Positions 44,552-53,964 of a DNA stretch of 64,000 nucleotides are shown one piece after another; within the stretch, counting starts at the first letter, position 1, and the number at the start of each line of letters is the position of its first letter. The stretch is from Salinimicrobium sp963709775. GTDB lineage: Bacteria > Bacteroidota > Bacteroidia > Flavobacteriales > Flavobacteriaceae. The position numbers and the translations under genes are program-made. The stretch spans positions 62,001 to 126,000 of the forward strand of contig CAVPXS010000001.1 of assembly GCA_963709775.1 (NCBI GenBank), written 5' to 3'. The notes below the pieces were generated by a model. That model searched no databases, was not told where the DNA came from, and saw nothing but the letters and a program-made list of their open reading frames with translations.

Positions 44552-46016
44552 TTATTTCTTCTCCGGAATATTTTTTAAAACTTCCAGCACATATTTCCAG
44601 TACTTCTGTGCAGAAGAAATACTTGCTCTTTCATCTGGAGAGTGAGCTCCACGAATCGTTGGACCAAAGGAGATCATATCCATTTCGGGATAATTCTTCC
44701 CTAAAATACCACATTCAAGACCTGCATGGCAGGCAGCGATATCGGGTTGATCGGGATTCATTTTTTGATAAAGTTCGTCAAGAACTTTTAAGATCGGGGA
44801 ATCCATATCTGGTGCCCATCCCGGGTAAGCTCCCGAAAGTTCCACTTCAAAACCTGCAAGCTCGAATCCTGCACGTATGCTGTTAGCAAGATCTGTCTTG
44901 GAAGAGTCTACAGAAGAACGCGTAAGACATAAGATCTCTGCTTTACCATCTTTCACCGTTACCCTGGCAACATTATTAGAGGTCTCCACCAATCCATCGA
45001 TATCGGGGCTCATTCTATATACTCCATTGTGAGCAGCGTAGACAGCCTTGAGCAGTAATTCCTGTGCTCCCAGTTCCATTACCTTTTTGGGCATCTCTAC
45101 TTCTGAAATCTCTATGTGCAGCTTTGGCTCCAGCGACTTATATTCCTGCTGAATTTCCTGAATGATCTTTCCTGCCTGAGCGGTAAAATCTTCCTTCTGA
45201 ATCTTTTCAACTACCACTACTGCTTCACTCTCGCGCGGAATGGCATTTCGAAGTCCGCCGCCATTAATCTGCTGCAATCCTCATTCCGAAGTCTTCATAA
45301 CCTTCAAAAAGGACACGGTTCATCAATTTATTGGCATTTCCAAGACCTTTGATAATATCCATTCCGGAATGTCCGCCTTGCAGACCTTTCACCACCACCT
45401 TATATGCAAGGGAGTCGGCGGGCACTGATTCTTCGTTATAAGTGCGGGAAGCCGTAATATCGACTCCGCCGGCACATCCAATTCCTATTTCATTATCTTC
45501 TTCGGTGTCAAGATTAAGCAGGATATCACCTTTTAGGATGCCAGATTTCAATCCCATAGCGCCTGTCATTCCCGTTTCCTCATCTATGGTAAAAAGAGCT
45601 TCAAGGGCAGGGTGCGCGATCTTGTCACTTTCAAGGATCGCCATCATAGTTGCCACCCCCAGACCGTTATCGGCGCCAAGGGTTGTGCCGCGGGCCCGAA
45701 CCCAGTCACCGTCCACATACATTTCAATCCCCTGATTCTCAAAATCGAAATTGGAATCGCTGTTCTTTTGATGCACCATGTCCAGGTGAGACTGCAGCAC
45801 CACCGCCTTTTTATTCTCCATTCCCGGAGTAGCGGGTTTTCTAATAATAACATTTCCAACCTCATCAACTTCGGTTTCCAGGCCGAGGTCATTCCCGAAT
45901 TTTTTCATGAACTCGATCACTCGTTCTTCCTTTTTTGAAGGCCTGGGAACAGCGTTGAGATCGGCAAATTTATTCCAGAGTGGCTTTGGCTCCAAAGCTC
46001 TTATTTCTTCATTCAT
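44552..46016 (-). pseudogene. pepD: Aminoacyl-histidine dipeptidase PepD, one frameshift
   Basis: Two minus-strand frames rebuild a cytoplasmic M20 dipeptidase of about 487 residues. The first (from ATG 46016; an ATG at 46043 is unlikely) has QSHLDMVHQ, DNGLGVATMMAIL and IDEETGMTGA with the metal ligands and catalytic Glu. The second resumes at QINGGGLRNAIPRESEA and runs to the stop at 44552 with SFGPTIRGAHSPDER near the C-terminus. The junction is one extra base near 45264-45277, just where GMRIA should meet QINGG. The gene would otherwise be intact and typical of Xaa-His dipeptidases. Confidence 0.88.
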
Positions 46017-46043
46017 TTTATTGGTTTTTAAGTTTGAGAACAA

Positions 46044-46350
46044 AGATAGGAAGAAATGAGAGTTTACTTTGTTTTGCTACAAATCCACAAATGTATTTTT
46101 GTGTGGACAGAGAGAAAGTATGGGATTTTTTTTGCCACGAATTCACGAATGATCTCTCACTTTAAAAAAATCAATCTTCTAATAAAACCTTTATTCCGGG
46201 AGTAAAATGGTTATTTTTTAACTCAAAATCCGCTCTGCGAAATCAGCGGGAAAGGAAGTAATTCATGAATTCGTGGCATCTTATCAACCTAATCTCACTA
46301 CTCCATTCTCACTACTCTATACTATCACCTAAAAAACCTATTTTTGAAAG
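46044..46350. other. 307 bp gap with an 18 bp inverted repeat and no gene
   Basis: The gap between pepD and the DUF3810 gene holds TGCCACGAATTCACGAAT at 46133-46150 and its near-perfect inverse (17 of 18) at 46261-46278. The TTCGTGGCA core recurs at about 53350 and 54436. No coding frame or promoter of good quality is visible. Confidence 0.65.
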
Positions 46351-47421
46351 GTGAAGAAAAGAGCAGCAATAATCCTTGCATTGTTTTTACCTGTCCAGAT
46401 CATCCTTATAAAGATCCTGGGCAACTATCCCCTTTTTGTGGAAAATTGGTATAGCAACTTGGTTTATCCAATTACTTCTGCCTTGTTAAGAAGATCCCTT
46501 GGATTTTTACCTTTTTCCCTGGGAGATTTTTTATATGCTTTACTGGTGATCATGCTTATAAGATGGATCGTGCTGAGAATAAAGCAGAAATTCCGGGATC
46601 CCAAACGCTGGATACTTAATTCCCTCGCGGTACTTTCTTTGATCTACTTTTGTTTTAATCTTTTCTGGGGCTTTAATTACTACCGGTTGCCGCTGCATGC
46701 AGCTTTGGAGATCGATAATGACTATACGACAGATGAACTTGTGGAACTTACGCGCGACCTCATTGCCACCTCCAACGAACTTCATTTAACCATCACCGGA
46801 AATGACTCGGTAAAAGTGGAAATCCCCCACTCTAAAACCCAGATCCTCAAACTTTCTATTGAGGGATATAAAAATATAGAAAATGATTTTCCTGAACTCA
46901 ATTACGATGTGCCCAGCTTGAAAAGATCCATCTTTAGTATACCCCTCACCTACATGGGTTTTAATGGCTATCTAAATCCGCTCACCAATGAAGGTCAGGT
47001 GAACACACGCATAGTGCCTTATAAAATTCCGACTACTGCAAGCCATGAAATTGGACATCAGTTGGGATTTGCCAAAGAAAACGAAGCCAATTTCCTGGCC
47101 TGTCTTACCACGATGAACCATCCCGACAGGTATTTCAATTATTCGGGTTACACTTTTGCTTTAAGCTATTGTCTAAGTGAACTTTATCGCAGGGACCCCG
47201 AACTTGCTGAAAAATTTGCAGAAGATCTCAACTATGGGATCAAGGAGAATTACCGGGAAGTTCGGGAATTCTGGGAAAGCCATAAAAATCCTTTTGAACC
47301 CATTTTCATGTTCACCTATAACTCCTTTTTAGTGGCTAATAATCAGCCCGAAGGCATGCGCAGTTACAGCTATGTGGTGGCGCTTTTGGTGAATTACCAC
47401 AAAAGCAGGGGGAAATTGTAG
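46351..47421 (+). CDS. DUF3810 membrane protein with zinc-peptidase motif
   Basis: This 356-residue Bacteroidota-specific protein has three N-terminal membrane segments (about 5-25, 50-70 and 88-110) and a C-terminal domain with HEIGH at 232-236 followed by NEANFLACL, a gluzincin-type pattern (HExxH plus downstream Glu). A membrane metalloprotease role is inferred from the motif; no substrate is known. The start is GTG at 46351, about 7 bp after GAAAGG. Confidence 0.82.
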   Translation: MKKRAAIILALFLPVQIILIKILGNYPLFVENWYSNLVYPITSALLRRSLGFLPFSLGDFLYALLVIMLIRWIVLRIKQKFRDPKRWILNSLAVLSLIYFCFNLFWGFNYYRLPLHAALEIDNDYTTDELVELTRDLIATSNELHLTITGNDSVKVEIPHSKTQILKLSIEGYKNIENDFPELNYDVPSLKRSIFSIPLTYMGFNGYLNPLTNEGQVNTRIVPYKIPTTASHEIGHQLGFAKENEANFLACLTTMNHPDRYFNYSGYTFALSYCLSELYRRDPELAEKFAEDLNYGIKENYREVREFWESHKNPFEPIFMFTYNSFLVANNQPEGMRSYSYVVALLVNYHKSRGKL

Positions 47422-47486
47422 TTAGTTTGTTATTCTCATTTTTTTGCTAACTTACCTGCTCAAAATCCCAATCCTATAACAATTTT

Positions 47487-50444
47487 ATGAGAATTAAACT
47501 TTTATTCTGCCTGCTGCTTAGTGCCGTAACGGGGCTGCAGGCCCAGGAATATTTTCCGAAAAATGATGCCGTAAAGGCACAGGAAAATACCAACTTCACC
47601 GTACTTAAAAATGCCAACATTTATGTAGATCCTTCCACTGTTGTTCAAAACGGGATGCTAGCCATGCGAAACGGAAAGATCACAGCAGTTGGAAAAAACA
47701 TTAAAATTCCCGAAAATTCTGTAGTCATTGATCTTAAAGGAAAAACAGTTTATCCGTCCTTTATTGACCTATACTCCAGTTTTGGGATTGAAAAACCAAA
47801 GAGCAATGGCGGTAGTCCCTACAGCGGGAATCCGCAGTACGATGCCGACAGGGAAGGTTATTACTGGAATGACCATATTAGACCCGAAACTTCGGCCTTG
47901 GAAAGCTTCGAGTACAATAAAGAAGAAGCGGAAAAGCTTAGAAAATTAGGCTTCGGAGTGGTGAATACTCACATGCCCGATGGAATTGTTCGCGGTACCG
48001 GAATGCTGGTCGCTTTAAATTCCGAAGGAACTGAAGGAGACAGGATCCTGGATCAGGAATCTGCTCAATATTTTTCCTTTGAAAAAAGTGCTAAATCCAA
48101 ACAGGTTTATCCCTCTTCCAAAATGGGAGCCATGGCTTTGTTAAGGCAAACCTACCTTGATGCCGACTGGTATGCGAAAGGCAATGCAGATAATAAAGAT
48201 CTTGCCCTCGAAGCTTTTAACGGGAATAAAAATCTGTTGCAGATCTTTAAGACAGATAATCTGCTGGATGAACTACGTGCCGATAAAGTTGGAGACGAGG
48301 TTGGGGTGCAGTATGTGATCGTGGGAAGCGGAAAAGAATTCGAGCGCCTGGATGCGATCAAAGCAACCAATGCCTCTTATATAGTGCCGGTAAACTTCCC
48401 CGAACCTTTCGACATGGAAGATCCTTACCTGGCAAACTACGCCACTCTTGGGGATATGAAAGAATGGAACCAAGCCCCTGCCAATCTTAAAATGCTCTCT
48501 GAAAAACAGGTTCCTTACTCCATTACTTCTCATGATGCCGAAAAGAACTTCAGGGAAAATCTTATAAAGGCAGTAGCTTATGGACTGGATAAAAAAGACG
48601 CGCTTGCAGCACTAACCACAGTTCCTGCAAAATTGATTGGCCACGAAAATAAACTGGGAACACTAAAAGAAGGTGCCTGGGCCAATTTGATCATTACCTC
48701 TGGAGATTACTTCGACAAGGAAACTACCATTTATGAAAACTGGGTACAGGGAAAAAGAGGTGTCATTGAAGATATTGACCTGGTGAACCTCAACGGCACA
48801 TACGATGTCAAGGTTGGAAGCAGTAGTTATGAGATGAAGATCACCGGAGAACCTTCAAAGCCTAAGGCCGAAGTAACTACGAACAACAGCAAGGTAGGTT
48901 CAAAGATCAATTATAAGAACAACTGGGTGAACATCCTGCTTTCGGCGCCCGACACTACGAAAACTGAATATACCAGGTTAAGCGCCAGAGTCCCTGACAA
49001 CGCAAAAACCTTCAGCGGAAAAGCCATTTTAGGAGATGGTACAGAAACATCCTTTACCGCCACAAAAACTGCTGAAGCTTCAGAGAAAAAAGACCAGGAT
49101 CCTGATGATAATCCTGAAGTACTGCCGGTAACTTTCCCGAATATGGCCTTTGGATTTCAAAACCTTCCGAAGCAACAGGATTTCCTGTTTAAAAATGCGA
49201 CTGTGTGGACCAACGAAGCGCAAGGGATCATGGAGAACACCGATGTGCTTGTGAAAAACGGAAAGATCGCCGGGGTAGGTAAAAATCTTAGCGCACGTGG
49301 GGCAACAGTGATCGATGCAACGGGAAAACACCTTACTACCGGAATTATTGATGAGCATTCTCACCTTGCAGCATCTGCCGTAAATGAGGCGGGACACAAT
49401 TCCTCTGCCGAGGTGCAGATGGAAGATGTCGTAGACCCCGATGATATTGGGATCTACCGCAATCTGGCCGGGGGAGTGACTACTATGCAGCTGTTGCATG
49501 GATCGGCCAATCCAATTGGAGGACAATCGGCCATCCTTAAAATGAAATGGGGAGCAACCCCTCAGGAAATGATCATCGACAATTCGCCAAAGTTTATAAA
49601 ATTCGCTTTGGGTGAAAATGTAAAGCAGGCAAACTGGGACAGCAATTCCCGTTTTCCGCAAACACGAATGGGTGTGGAACAGGTATTTGAGGACTACTTC
49701 ACCCGTGCCCGCGAATATGAAGCATTAAAGAACAGCGGGAAATCTTATCGCAAAGATATCGAGATGGAGACCATCCTGGAGATCCTTAATGGAGAGCGCT
49801 TTGTGACTGCACACTCTTATGTGCAAAGTGAGATCAACATGTTGATGAAGGTAGCAGAAGAATATGGTTTTAATATCAACACCTTTACCCATATCCTTGA
49901 AGGTTATAAAGTAGCCGACAAGATGGCCGAACACGGTGTGGGAGGATCTACCTTTTCTGACTGGTGGGCTTACAAATACGAGGTAAAAGATGCCATTCCG
50001 CAAAATGCGGCAATTATGCATAATGCCGGAGTAACCGTGGCCATTAATAGTGATGACGCCGAGATGAGCCGCAGACTGAACCAGGAGGCGGCAAAAAGTG
50101 TAAAATACGGGGACATTTCTGAAGAGGAAGCGTGGAAATTTGTAACGCTGAATCCGGCAAAACTACTGCACATCGAGGACCGGGTAGGAAGCATCAAAGA
50201 AGGAAAAGATGCCGACCTGGTACTGTGGGATGCACATCCACTTTCAGTTTACGCCAAACCGGAAAAAACCCTTATTGAAGGAGTCGTGTATTTTGATATC
50301 GAACGAGATCAACAGCTGCGTAAAGAGGTGGAAAAGCAAAAGAACCTGCTGACTACCCAAATGCTGAAAGCCAAAAACAACGGCTTAAAGACGCAGCCGG
50401 TGAAAGATTCCGAAAAAGAAGAAATGCACTGTGACACCCTTTAA
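47487..50444 (+). CDS. Secreted double amidohydrolase, first half degenerate
   Basis: This 985-residue protein has a signal peptide (LQA-Q) and two amidohydrolase-type units. In the first (about 30-430) the metal-binding HxH after the first strand is replaced (FIDLYSSFGIEKP). In the second (about 565-975) it is kept: GIIDEHSHLAASAVNEAGH, then TAHSY, the THILEGYK His and AINSDDAEM Asp. The C-terminal composite strand GKDADLVLWD is typical. It is followed after 10 bp by a second amidohydrolase. The likely reaction is hydrolysis of a cyclic amide or peptide-like bond in the periplasm; the substrate is not identifiable. Confidence 0.85.
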   Translation: MRIKLLFCLLLSAVTGLQAQEYFPKNDAVKAQENTNFTVLKNANIYVDPSTVVQNGMLAMRNGKITAVGKNIKIPENSVVIDLKGKTVYPSFIDLYSSFGIEKPKSNGGSPYSGNPQYDADREGYYWNDHIRPETSALESFEYNKEEAEKLRKLGFGVVNTHMPDGIVRGTGMLVALNSEGTEGDRILDQESAQYFSFEKSAKSKQVYPSSKMGAMALLRQTYLDADWYAKGNADNKDLALEAFNGNKNLLQIFKTDNLLDELRADKVGDEVGVQYVIVGSGKEFERLDAIKATNASYIVPVNFPEPFDMEDPYLANYATLGDMKEWNQAPANLKMLSEKQVPYSITSHDAEKNFRENLIKAVAYGLDKKDALAALTTVPAKLIGHENKLGTLKEGAWANLIITSGDYFDKETTIYENWVQGKRGVIEDIDLVNLNGTYDVKVGSSSYEMKITGEPSKPKAEVTTNNSKVGSKINYKNNWVNILLSAPDTTKTEYTRLSARVPDNAKTFSGKAILGDGTETSFTATKTAEASEKKDQDPDDNPEVLPVTFPNMAFGFQNLPKQQDFLFKNATVWTNEAQGIMENTDVLVKNGKIAGVGKNLSARGATVIDATGKHLTTGIIDEHSHLAASAVNEAGHNSSAEVQMEDVVDPDDIGIYRNLAGGVTTMQLLHGSANPIGGQSAILKMKWGATPQEMIIDNSPKFIKFALGENVKQANWDSNSRFPQTRMGVEQVFEDYFTRAREYEALKNSGKSYRKDIEMETILEILNGERFVTAHSYVQSEINMLMKVAEEYGFNINTFTHILEGYKVADKMAEHGVGGSTFSDWWAYKYEVKDAIPQNAAIMHNAGVTVAINSDDAEMSRRLNQEAAKSVKYGDISEEEAWKFVTLNPAKLLHIEDRVGSIKEGKDADLVLWDAHPLSVYAKPEKTLIEGVVYFDIERDQQLRKEVEKQKNLLTTQMLKAKNNGLKTQPVKDSEKEEMHCDTL

Positions 50445-50454
50445 AATTAGAAGC

Positions 50455-51768
50455 ATGAAAAACATAACAAAATATATACTGCCGGTCCTGCTCTTTATTG
50501 CAGGTTCGGTGACAGCACAACAAACTCCGGCGCCAGAACAGGACAGGGCAATAAGCATTGTAGGTGCCACTGCCCACATTGGAAATGGAGAAGTAATAGA
50601 AAACAGCGTCATTATCTTCCAGAATGGAAAACTGACTACAGTGACCGACGCTAATTCCACCGACCGGCAGTATCCCGGTATGGTGATCGATGCCAAAGGC
50701 AAACACGTTTATCCCGGCTTTATTGCTCCAAATTCCACTCTTGGTCTAGTAGAGATCGATGCAGTGGTACAGTCTGATGATGAAGATGAACTTGGAGAGC
50801 TCCTGCCACATGTTCGCAGCCTTATCGCTTATAATGCCGAGAGCCAGGTCGTGGAAAGTATGCGTCCAAACGGCGTACTTGTGGGACAGATCACGCCGCG
50901 AGGCGGCAGGATCTCGGGCACCTCTTCCATCGTACAATTTGATGCGTGGAATTGGGAAGATGCCGTGCTTAAGGAAGATGACGGCCTTCACATCAACTGG
51001 CCAAACAGCGTGCGCAGAGGCCGCTGGTGGCTGGGTGAAGATCCGGGTATAAAACCAAATGATGATTACTCAAAAGACCTGCAGGAATTGACTTCTTTCT
51101 TCCAAAATGCCAAAGCATATCTGGAGGGCCCACAGGAAAAAGCTAACCTTCCATTCCAGGCAATGGAAGATGTCTTTAACGGAAAGAAAAGAGTATACAT
51201 TCACGCAAATTCCGAGAAGGAGATCATAGATATGCTGGCTTTTGTCAAATCACAGGATCTGGAAAAGGTGGTGCTGGTTGGAGGATACGATGCTTTCAAG
51301 ATCGCCGGTCAACTGAAAGCAGCAAATATTCCGGTTTTAGTAGGTCGGGTACATGAGACACCTCAACTCGAAGATCAGGATTATGATCTGCCATACAAGC
51401 TGGCATACCTGCTCAATAAGGAAGGAATCCTTGTGGGGCTTGAAACCAGTGGTGGTATGGAAAGAATGAACAGCCGTAATTTACCATTTTACGCAGGTAC
51501 CGTTACCGGTTACGGCGTCAATAAAGAAGAAGCTTTAAAGATGATCACTTCCAATACCGCCAAGATCCTTGGGATCGATGACAGCCTTGGAACCCTTGAA
51601 GCGGGCAAAGATGCTACGCTTTTTATAAGTGATGGTGACGCGCTCGATATGCGTACCAACAAGATCTCAAAAGCATTTATCCAGGGCCGCGAGATAAGCC
51701 TGGAAAGTCACCAGACAGAACTGGCAAAAAGATACACCGATAAATACGGACAGCAGGAAAAGAAATAG
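50455..51768 (+). CDS. Secreted amidohydrolase-like protein, metal site degenerate
   Basis: With the start at 50455 (MKNITKYILPVLLF) the protein has 437 residues and a signal peptide ending VTA-Q. It keeps the amidohydrolase scaffold (VIDAKGKHVYPGFIAP at the front, GTLEAGKDATLFISDGD at the back). The HxH that should follow FIAP is absent (NSTLGLVEID), as is the final Asp. It resembles the first, degenerate half of the preceding 985-residue protein. It is probably a non-catalytic partner in a complex with that protein, encoded 10 bp upstream. Confidence 0.8.
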   Translation: MKNITKYILPVLLFIAGSVTAQQTPAPEQDRAISIVGATAHIGNGEVIENSVIIFQNGKLTTVTDANSTDRQYPGMVIDAKGKHVYPGFIAPNSTLGLVEIDAVVQSDDEDELGELLPHVRSLIAYNAESQVVESMRPNGVLVGQITPRGGRISGTSSIVQFDAWNWEDAVLKEDDGLHINWPNSVRRGRWWLGEDPGIKPNDDYSKDLQELTSFFQNAKAYLEGPQEKANLPFQAMEDVFNGKKRVYIHANSEKEIIDMLAFVKSQDLEKVVLVGGYDAFKIAGQLKAANIPVLVGRVHETPQLEDQDYDLPYKLAYLLNKEGILVGLETSGGMERMNSRNLPFYAGTVTGYGVNKEEALKMITSNTAKILGIDDSLGTLEAGKDATLFISDGDALDMRTNKISKAFIQGREISLESHQTELAKRYTDKYGQQEKK

Positions 51769-51824
51769 TTCCTGAAAATGCCATTTTTGAGAGGAGAGGT
51801 TGTCAAATAGCTGATTTTCGTCAA

Positions 51825-51841
51825 CCTGAACTTGTTTCAGG
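51825..51841. repeat. Palindrome CCTGAACTTGTTTCAGG
   Basis: CCTGAA and TTCAGG flank a 5 nt centre, in the gap after the amidohydrolase pair. A related form (ATCCTGAAATAAGTTCGGGA) occurs at 54218-54237, so this belongs to a family of small extragenic palindromes. Confidence 0.5.
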
Positions 51842-51899
51842 TTCTAATGATCTAAATTCAGAATGACGCGATGTCAAATTCTTTTTGATAACCTCTTTT

Positions 51900-52343
51900 T
51901 TATACCTTAAATTCTTCCGAATTGAGCACTACCTGGGTAGAAGGCAGGACCGGTTTATCATCGTCTTCGGCGGTAATAAATATACGAATAGGTTCGTAGG
52001 CGGTACTGGTTTGTAATTCCCCATTATTCTTACGGTTAATGTTGAGATTCCCAATATTAATGGTACCGTGCTTTTTGGTTACCATCCAGACGACATAGTA
52101 CCGGCGCGAGGGAGTAAGCCTGTCGGGGCTTGCAAGATTGCTCACCTCCAGGTCGATCTCATAATTTTTGTTGTCATCCTTTTCCACTTTCACCACCGCC
52201 TCGGCTGCAGGTACTATTTCCGAAACCGGAAATGTCACTTTCTTGCTACAGGCGCTAATCAAAATAGCGGCAAAAATAAAACTCAGGATCCTAAAGGCAT
52301 CTTTTAAGGGAAGAGGCTTCTTTATTGTGTCTTTCTTTTCCAT
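51900..52343 (-). CDS. Hypothetical lipoprotein
   Basis: This 147-residue protein has a charged start (MEKKDTIKKPL), a hydrophobic segment and a lipobox (ILISAC). The mature part looks like one immunoglobulin-like or beta-sandwich domain (YEIDLEVSNL, RYYVVWMVTKKHGTINIGNL, EPIRIFITAEDD). I do not recognise the family. It stands alone between convergent amidohydrolase and divergent trmH genes. Confidence 0.7.
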   Translation of the reverse strand: MEKKDTIKKPLPLKDAFRILSFIFAAILISACSKKVTFPVSEIVPAAEAVVKVEKDDNKNYEIDLEVSNLASPDRLTPSRRYYVVWMVTKKHGTINIGNLNINRKNNGELQTSTAYEPIRIFITAEDDDKPVLPSTQVVLNSEEFKV

Positions 52344-52439
52344 TTCTCTGTTTTCCAGTTAATTTACCCCTTTTTTTCCAATTTTGGAAATCATGAAGGT
52401 TCCCGCTCCCAGCCTTACCCACTCAACCTGTAAGTTTTC

Positions 52440-52447
52440 TATCTTTG
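52440..52447 (+). promoter_or_regulatory. -7 box directly before the trmH start codon
   Basis: TATCTTTG matches TAnnTTTG and ends 4 bp before the ATG at 52452. Transcription would start at or next to the A of the start codon, which suggests a leaderless mRNA. Confidence 0.5.
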
Positions 52448-52451
52448 CACC

Positions 52452-53252
52452 ATGCATAAATTCATAAGCAGTTTTCAAAATCAAGCAGTAAAAAGGATCC
52501 TGCAGTTGCAGGAGAAAGCCCGTGCCAGGAAAAAAGAAAATGCCTTTGTGGTGGAAGGCGTTCGGGAAATTGATCTGGCTCTAAAAGGCGGCTTTAAGAT
52601 GCTCGAGCTCTACTACAACTCAGATCTCTTTCCTGCTGAAAAGGCCGAAAATTTAGTTTCTTCAGTTTCAGGTGCTGTGGATGTGACCGATCTTTCTTCG
52701 GAAGTATATCAAAAGATCGCTTACCGCGGAAGTACCGAAGGAGTGATCGCGATCTTCGCCACCAGAGAACTTTCCCTTGACCACCTGAATTTCACAAATA
52801 AAAATCCGCTGATCCTTGTCGCCGAAGCCCCGGAAAAGCCCGGAAACATTGGCGCTTTATTGCGTACGGCCGATGCCGCGGCTGTAGATGCCGTTCTCAT
52901 TGCCAATCCACACACAGATATGTTCAACCCGAACATCATCCGCAGCAGCGTGGGCTGTGTCTTCACCAATAAAATCGCTACCGGTAGCACTTCAGAGATC
53001 ATATCATTTTTAAAGGAGCAAAAAATTGCCATTTTTGGAGCTGCATTACAGGCCTCTGTTCCTTACCACACGGTTGATTTTACCGGCGGAACTGCCATTG
53101 TTGTTGGCACTGAAGCCACTGGTCTAAGCGAAGAATGGCTACAAAACACAACTCAGAATATTCTTATTCCTATGGAAGGGGAAATTGATTCCATGAATGT
53201 ATCTGTAGCCGCGGGGATCTTGATCTTTGAAGCAAAAAGGCAGCGGCGCTGA
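52452..53252 (+). CDS. TrmH/SpoU family RNA 2'-O-methyltransferase
   Basis: This 266-residue protein has an N-terminal substrate-binding domain (KRILQLQEKARARKKENAFVVEG) and a SPOUT knot domain. Motif 1 is in KPGNIGALLRTADAA, motif 2 in VVGTEATGLSEEWL and motif 3 in ILIPMEGEIDSMNVSVAAGILIFE. Members methylate rRNA (for example G2251 by RlmB) or tRNA; the target cannot be told. Its last 73 bp are duplicated at 54270-54342 on the far side of the DUF559 element. Confidence 0.9.
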   Translation: MHKFISSFQNQAVKRILQLQEKARARKKENAFVVEGVREIDLALKGGFKMLELYYNSDLFPAEKAENLVSSVSGAVDVTDLSSEVYQKIAYRGSTEGVIAIFATRELSLDHLNFTNKNPLILVAEAPEKPGNIGALLRTADAAAVDAVLIANPHTDMFNPNIIRSSVGCVFTNKIATGSTSEIISFLKEQKIAIFGAALQASVPYHTVDFTGGTAIVVGTEATGLSEEWLQNTTQNILIPMEGEIDSMNVSVAAGILIFEAKRQRR

Positions 53253-53416
53253 AGCGCGATTCCGGGTTCAAAATTTAAAATTCAAGATTTTGGGTTGCGG
53301 GTTGCGGGTTGCGGGTTGCGGGTTGCGGGTTGCGAAAAAAAATAATTTTGGATTCGTGGCAAATTTTTCTGATCACTGAGCAGTGACCACTGAACACTTT
53401 ATCTTCTTGTCTCTCC
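53180..53416 (+). repeat. 237 bp direct repeat, left copy (3' end of trmH plus downstream DNA)
   Basis: This segment recurs at 54270-54501 with a few substitutions and a different heptamer count. The left copy carries the intact trmH end. The two copies frame the DUF559 gene and its hairpins. Their near identity points to a recent event. Confidence 0.92.
53292..53333 (+). repeat. GGGTTGC heptamer x6 in the left copy
   Basis: Six perfect tandem GGGTTGC units. The matching array in the right copy (54384-54417) has four complete units and one partial, so the array length has changed since the duplication. Confidence 0.92.
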
Positions 53417-53465
53417 ATTATTTCAGACATCTCTGATTCAAAACCAAAAAATACTATCTTAGGAT

Positions 53466-53957
53466 ATGACTACAAGGAAATCAGATATTTCTTCTGAAAA
53501 GTCCCCTCCCTCGGAGGGGTGGCCGAAGGACGGGGTGGGAAGTAACGAAAATATTCTAACCTTCATTGATTCTATTCCAATTAGACGCAAGCAACTTGCT
53601 TTCCTACCTGCAGAAAAAAGTTTAAGAGGCAGAGCAAGAGCCTTACGCAAAATGGGTAATCTTCCCGAAATTGTCTTTTGGCAACAGGTTCATAAAGGAA
53701 AATTCTACAAAATTGATTTCGACCGGCAGAGAGTAATAGGTAATTACATCGTAGACTTTTATATTAAAGGCCTAGGTTTAGTCATAGAAATTGACGGATC
53801 AAGTCATAATAACAAGCTCCAATATGATCAACGCCGGGAAACTTACTTGAAGAACCTGGGGCTTCAGGTGTGGAGAATAACAACAACTGAAGTTATGATG
53901 GATGTTGAACTGGTAATGGAACGCCTGAAAATTTATATTTTGGAGAATTTTTCATGA
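53466..53957 (+). CDS. DUF559 endonuclease-domain protein (Vsr/PD-(D/E)xK-like)
   Basis: This 163-residue protein carries a DUF559 domain from about residue 50: RARALRKMGNLPEIVFWQQV, then the nuclease-type core VIGNYIVDFYIKGLGLVIEID with Asp, Glu and Asp in place, SSHNNKLQYDQRRETYL and a final LQVWRITTTEV. The fold is related to very-short-patch-repair and restriction nucleases; the target is unknown. Residues 13-25 (SPPSEGWPKDGVG) are encoded by the left member of an inverted palindromic repeat at 53501-53540; the right member starts 8 bp after the stop. The true start could therefore be further in, for example GTG at 53535. The gene lies inside a 237 bp direct duplication and is likely mobile. 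Confidence 0.82.
   Translation: MTTRKSDISSEKSPPSEGWPKDGVGSNENILTFIDSIPIRRKQLAFLPAEKSLRGRARALRKMGNLPEIVFWQQVHKGKFYKIDFDRQRVIGNYIVDFYIKGLGLVIEIDGSSHNNKLQYDQRRETYLKNLGLQVWRITTTEVMMDVELVMERLKIYILENFS
53501..53540 (+). repeat. Inverted repeat, left member, with internal hairpin
   Basis: A hairpin CCCCTCC (53503-53509), loop CTC, GGAGGGG (53513-53519) is followed by TGGCCGAAGGACGGGGTGGG. The whole 40 bp is nearly the reverse complement of 53965-54003, on the other side of DUF559. This is a REP-like layout. Confidence 0.85.
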
Positions 53958-53964
53958 AGCAAAA

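Noticed and set aside
46351..47421. Rhomboid or M48 assignment for the DUF3810 protein
   Set aside because: HEIGH is present, but the surrounding layout lacks the M48 and rhomboid signatures; DUF3810 fits length and topology.
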